From NCBI GenBank assembly GCA_028285415.1, contig JANQPF010000014.1:1-64000 (forward strand): a DNA stretch of 64,000 bases, read 5' to 3'. The position numbers and the translations under genes were made by a program. The notes under the pieces were generated by a model. That model was not told where the DNA came from. It did no database searches and saw only the letters and a program-made list of their open reading frames with translations. Below are positions 62,073 through 64,000 of this stretch, piece by piece. This stretch comes from Pseudomonadales bacterium. Lineage in GTDB: Bacteria > Pseudomonadota > Gammaproteobacteria > Pseudomonadales > Azotimanducaceae. Every line of letters starts with the position of its first letter. Position 1 is the stretch's first letter.

Positions 62073-63014
62073 ATGAAGCAGTCAGTGAGCCTGCCACAGC
62101 GACAAAAATGTTCGTTTACATCACTAAGAAAAATGCGGAGAACCGAATCAGTGAGTATTTCCAAATCCGAAGTAAGCAAGCTATCTAAACTGAGAGAATA
62201 CCGCGTTTCCCTAGACACTTTAGCAGCACAAGCGACTCTCCAGGCAGACCAGTTCGGAGGGGGAATGCCACTCAATCAACTGGCCGTTTTTTTTGAAGTT
62301 GCTAACGCTCAAGCCCTGGGAAGCTACGCAACAACTACGGACATTCGCCTGAAACTTGAGCTAGATCGGCGTGCTGTATCACGTTACCTATTGTCTTTGG
62401 GTGATCAAGGCTACGGCGGCGGCAAAGGCATGGAACTGGTGGAGTTTATTGCCGATACAACCGATCGACGCACAAAGAGAATTGCGTTGACTCGTAAAGG
62501 GGAAGAACTAGCTTTGCGCCTGGCACATCAGCTGCGAGAGACAGCAATTAAACATCTCGAGCATATTGAGCATCTTGCTAGCCAGCGCTTCACGGACTGC
62601 CTATTTATGCTCGGTGTTGATCGAGAGGCAAAACTAAATGTGTTTGTCGTTCGAAAACCCTACTGCTACGGGCTGTACGCACTCATGCGACAACGTATGT
62701 TCTCGGACATAACCAACTACAACACACAGCACGTCGACCTGGTAGTACTGGAACGCCGATTCTCGTTAACCAAAGATGAGATTGATCAAACGCTCGATAA
62801 CTTGAAAGCGCTTCGCATAGCCAAGGGCTCTCCTATTGTCGTATGGCTGGCTTCCGACGAAAACCCTAAGAGCACAGCGACAAAGCTGAATCGGCGAGCA
62901 AAACAAAAAGGTTATTCTGAAATCATCTCGTTTCACAGCACACGAGCTAGCGCTCTCAAGCAAGTGGGGCTGCCAACTGATTGGACATATCCTGAATTGT
63001 TCCCCTACGACTAA
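62073..63014 (+). CDS. MarR-like winged-helix protein with unknown C-terminal domain
   Basis: A 313-residue protein; the start may be at 62133 instead. Residues 60-160 resemble a MarR-type winged helix (LNQLAVFFEVANAQALGSYATTTDIR, RRAVSRYLLSLGDQGY and RTKRIALTRKGEELALRLA). Residues 190-310 form a second domain with a helix-turn-like segment (FSLTKDEIDQTLDNLKALRIAKGSPIVVWLA) and an alpha/beta pattern. It may bind DNA at two places. The neighbouring STAS-like genes are possible targets; this is inference. Confidence 0.7.
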   Translation: MKQSVSLPQRQKCSFTSLRKMRRTESVSISKSEVSKLSKLREYRVSLDTLAAQATLQADQFGGGMPLNQLAVFFEVANAQALGSYATTTDIRLKLELDRRAVSRYLLSLGDQGYGGGKGMELVEFIADTTDRRTKRIALTRKGEELALRLAHQLRETAIKHLEHIEHLASQRFTDCLFMLGVDREAKLNVFVVRKPYCYGLYALMRQRMFSDITNYNTQHVDLVVLERRFSLTKDEIDQTLDNLKALRIAKGSPIVVWLASDENPKSTATKLNRRAKQKGYSEIISFHSTRASALKQVGLPTDWTYPELFPYD

Positions 63015-63257
63015 ACACTGCCAGTCAGACTCGGCAGCCGAGTTAACCGAGGCAGCCACAAAACAATTCTCATAGGTCACCTCGCATTACGAAATAGTAA
63101 TACTCTGTCCGATTGCGCCTTGTTCCTAACCTAAGAGCATCCACAGAGTCCCAGCCTAACATTCCTGAAACAATTTCTATCGGAAATTAGTCAACGTTTT
63201 GGCCTGTTTTGTCCTAAGATTGACCGGTTTAAATCCGACGCCAGAGATAGGACATTG

Positions 63258-63614
63258 ATGGTTAGATCCGAACTGATAGCCGATGACAAGGTGTTGGTAC
63301 ATTCTTGTTTCGGTGCTATCACAATCCTCGACATATCAACCGCAATGGTCATTTCAGCTCTTCACCCAAACCTTCCCGTGGTGTGGGACTTCACTGAAAG
63401 TGAGAGTGAAACAAACAACGAACCAATGCTAGAACTGACATCTCCATTTCTGAAGTCAGAGTGGTTTAAGGCATCCGACAAAAAGCGTGCGTTCGTTTTG
63501 GCGAAACCAGAATATCGAACGGCATTTACCGAGAGCATGGGGCGAGCAAGTGCTCCATGGCCATGGGCAGTCTTTCCGACTTTAGACGACGCAGTTATGT
63601 GGGCACTTGACTAG
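63258..63614 (+). CDS. STAS/SpoIIAA-like small protein
   Basis: A 118-residue protein from ATG 63258 (frame opens at 63255). It is alpha/beta with a first strand VLVHSCFGAITI, a middle VVWDFTESESE and a C-terminal helix TLDDAVMWAL, fitting the SpoIIAA-like group. It is the fourth such protein in the last 6 kb. Confidence 0.55.
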   Translation: MVRSELIADDKVLVHSCFGAITILDISTAMVISALHPNLPVVWDFTESESETNNEPMLELTSPFLKSEWFKASDKKRAFVLAKPEYRTAFTESMGRASAPWPWAVFPTLDDAVMWALD

Positions 63615-63690
63615 ACACAATTGGATGAACTTGTCTGCAATTTGTGACAATATCATCACTCCGAGGGGATAATTTCATAGGCCGACCCAC

Positions 63691-63912
63691 ATGGACATGC
63701 CTAAACTTCTCGATTCGTTGCACAGGGAGCTTTCCCGCACCAGCATACAATTACGCAATCTGGAAACTTTTTATAGATACGAGAGCGAAGCTGAAATAGA
63801 TACAGATAGAATTGTCTTTGTGCTTCATGACCTTGCGGCTCGAATCCAGGTCGCAGCCGCAGTGGCAAAACACCTAGAAGATCTGGAGGCAAAACAAACT
63901 CAACGTCACTAG
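63691..63912 (+). CDS. small helical protein, unknown
   Basis: A 73-residue, charged, mostly helical protein. It starts at ATG 63691 and is preceded by a spacer of 77 bases after the STAS-like gene. No family is recognised. It may share the STAS-like transcript. Confidence 0.45.
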   Translation: MDMPKLLDSLHRELSRTSIQLRNLETFYRYESEAEIDTDRIVFVLHDLAARIQVAAAVAKHLEDLEAKQTQRH

Positions 63913-64000
63913 CGAAAGAGCAGCTTGTTGTGTTGAAGGGTCCATCAACGTCGCATCGACCAGACAATTTTGCACAAGAGAATGTCTTTATTGCAATTCC

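Noticed and set aside
1-64000. tRNA, rRNA and CRISPR arrays
   Set aside because: None was recognised on reading the sequence; a dedicated search was not possible.

Overview
The window looks like part of a gammaproteobacterial chromosome of moderate GC, possibly from a marine or other free-living lineage. This rests on an FlhG-FliA pair with a DUF1631 protein, a recognisable csrA, MreB, c-di-GMP turnover enzymes and small DUF1488-like and DUF6316-like proteins. It is an inference; no rRNA or tRNA gene was seen.

Region 1 (1-14 kb) is accessory. It carries four serine-beta-lactamase-fold hydrolases, three alpha/beta hydrolases, a TetR regulator with a divergent palindromic operator, an XRE regulator and several small stress or metabolic proteins (SRPBCC, NTF2-like, ABM, VOC-DUF952). 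A short GC-rich repeat made of two hairpins recurs between these genes. Region 2 (14-23.2 kb) is regulatory: an orphan MreB, an EAL protein with a divergent-motif HD-GYP protein, a ribbon-helix-helix protein, FlhG-FliA-DUF1631 in overlapping order, and csrA (a 59-aa gene with a GTG start). No flagellar structural gene is nearby. Region 3 (23.2-34 kb) holds unknown secreted and interrupted genes, a 1270-aa protein with a possible nuclease-like N-terminus, a helix-turn-helix protein, a diiron-oxidase-like protein, a DUF2000 protein, a tiny peptide gene with its own terminator, and a frameshifted ACT-like/TIR protein.

Region 4 (34-57.2 kb) is the most unusual part: two divergent arms rich in hydrolases. 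The left arm encodes an SGNH hydrolase (frameshifted), a trypsin-like protease fused to a NUC1/EndoG-type nuclease, two small proteins, a coiled-coil lipoprotein, a trypsin-like lipoprotein and a double trypsin-like protein. The right arm encodes an animal-type heme peroxidase, a small protein, a TPR-CHAT (caspase-like) protease, an ECF sigma factor, an anti-sigma-like protein, a membrane coiled-coil protein, a second lipoprotein of the same family as the left-arm one, another trypsin-like protein, a membrane protein, a type IV pilin-like segment fused to an alpha/beta hydrolase, and an EEP-family nuclease or phosphatase. Related lipoproteins and trypsin-like proteins in both arms suggest one coordinated, possibly sigma-controlled, proteolytic and nucleolytic system. 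Its role in conflict, stress or cell death is inference.

Region 5 (57.2-64 kb) holds STAS/SpoIIAA-like proteins, including an inverted paralogue pair of which one copy is frameshifted, a MarR-like regulator and small proteins. At least six genes in the window carry a frameshift or in-frame stop, so either real decay or assembly error should be considered.
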